64,000 nucleotides of DNA from contig NZ_VKDC01000009.1 of the NCBI RefSeq assembly GCF_007097395.1, positions 124,001-188,000 on the forward strand, given 5' to 3'. The translations under genes were made by a program, and so were the position numbers. Shown piece by piece: positions 63,718 to 64,000 of this stretch (positions are counted from its first letter, which is position 1; each line of letters opens with the position of its first letter). The notes beneath the pieces were generated by a model. It made no database searches and had not been told where the DNA came from. It was given only the letters and a program-made list of their open reading frames with translations. This DNA is from Fulvivirga sp. M361 (GTDB taxonomy: Bacteria; Bacteroidota; Bacteroidia; Cytophagales; Cyclobacteriaceae).

Positions 63718-64000
63718 TTTGCTGTTAAAGCAGAGTAGGCATTATCAGTTTCATGAGGACAGTTTTGAAGAAGAATGAGCTTATAACGCTCAAAACAGAC
63801 TCATTATTCCACCCTTAACTTCGGCCTTTGTTGGGAGTCAGTAGGCACAGAATGTTTGAAAACGAAGTGATTTACACCGATTTGTTAGCTGAAAAATGAA
63901 AAAAGAGGAAGAGAAATTTAACAGATGGGACCAGGTCATTTGATGGTATACTGGCGGCCAAGGTATTAGACAACATTTCCAAAAAAGAATTGCCAAAAGT
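63718..64000. other. window-end intergenic stretch
   Basis: About 280 bases without a supported gene. On the plus strand a frame stays open from about 63899 to the end (DGTRSFDGILAAKVLDNISK), with no start codon seen. It may be part of a gene that continues outside the window or a remnant. Confidence 0.3.

Noticed and set aside
63899-64000. Open frame to the window end (DGTRSFDGILAAKVLDNISK)
   Set aside because: No start codon and too little sequence to call a gene; noted as the content of the end stretch only.

Overview
The window looks like chromosomal DNA from a Bacteroidota member, most likely of the order Cytophagales. The reasons are a gldB gliding gene, a eukaryote-type (GT3) glycogen synthase, several TAnnTTTG-like -7 boxes, many SPII/SPI-exported proteins of unknown function, and very large RHS/YD and LRR surface proteins. 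No rRNA, tRNA or CRISPR array was seen.

Layout. 1-2.2 kb: a membrane protein cut by the window edge, a patatin-like phospholipase split by a frameshift at a T6A slippery site, and a small antitoxin-like ORF. 2.3-17 kb: mostly housekeeping genes, namely rluD-type pseudouridine synthase, an RDD membrane protein, ssb-recQ, a radical SAM protein, msrA, glycogen synthase, an HTTM/nitrilase pair, an outer-membrane barrel, gldB and coaX. 17.5-41.8 kb: one long, tightly coupled + strand operon. It encodes a barrel-like protein, a secreted protein, an OmpH-like membrane-anchored coiled coil, a lipoprotein, a 1614-aa YD-shell-like protein, a 1.2-kaa LRR/Ig/PKD protein, a LolA-like protein, two tail-fibre-like proteins and a ~2850-aa RHS protein. 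The RHS protein ends in an alpha/beta-hydrolase toxin domain, followed by an overlapping three-TM immunity candidate. 41.8-48.5 kb: an accessory graveyard with an orphan toxin tail plus SMI1 immunity gene, a broken REP-type transposase, a DUF7660-like gene, a stop-interrupted gene, an orphan fibre-type protein, an antitoxin with a gutted RelE-type toxin, and decayed minus-strand DNA. 48.5-57.2 kb: a secreted protein, rhlE, a TPR-HTH regulator, an OmpA lipoprotein, RidA, and tag plus a PLD-family nuclease. 57.4-63.6 kb: two minus-strand operons encoding a trypsin-like protease, an unknown protein, a TPR histidine kinase, a NarL/LuxR response regulator, a small membrane protein, a caspase-like protease and an exported protein.

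Two candidate systems stand out. The first is the RHS export/display locus with its toxin tip and decaying cassette array. The second is the two-protease, two-component locus at the right end. There the two operons carry near-matching 18-nt palindromes set in the same flanking sequence (AGCAAA before, GTTnTG after), plus a shared GCGAATTT element, at similar distances from their first start codons. This suggests one regulon, probably driven by the response regulator encoded inside it. Function in both cases is inferred from sequence only.
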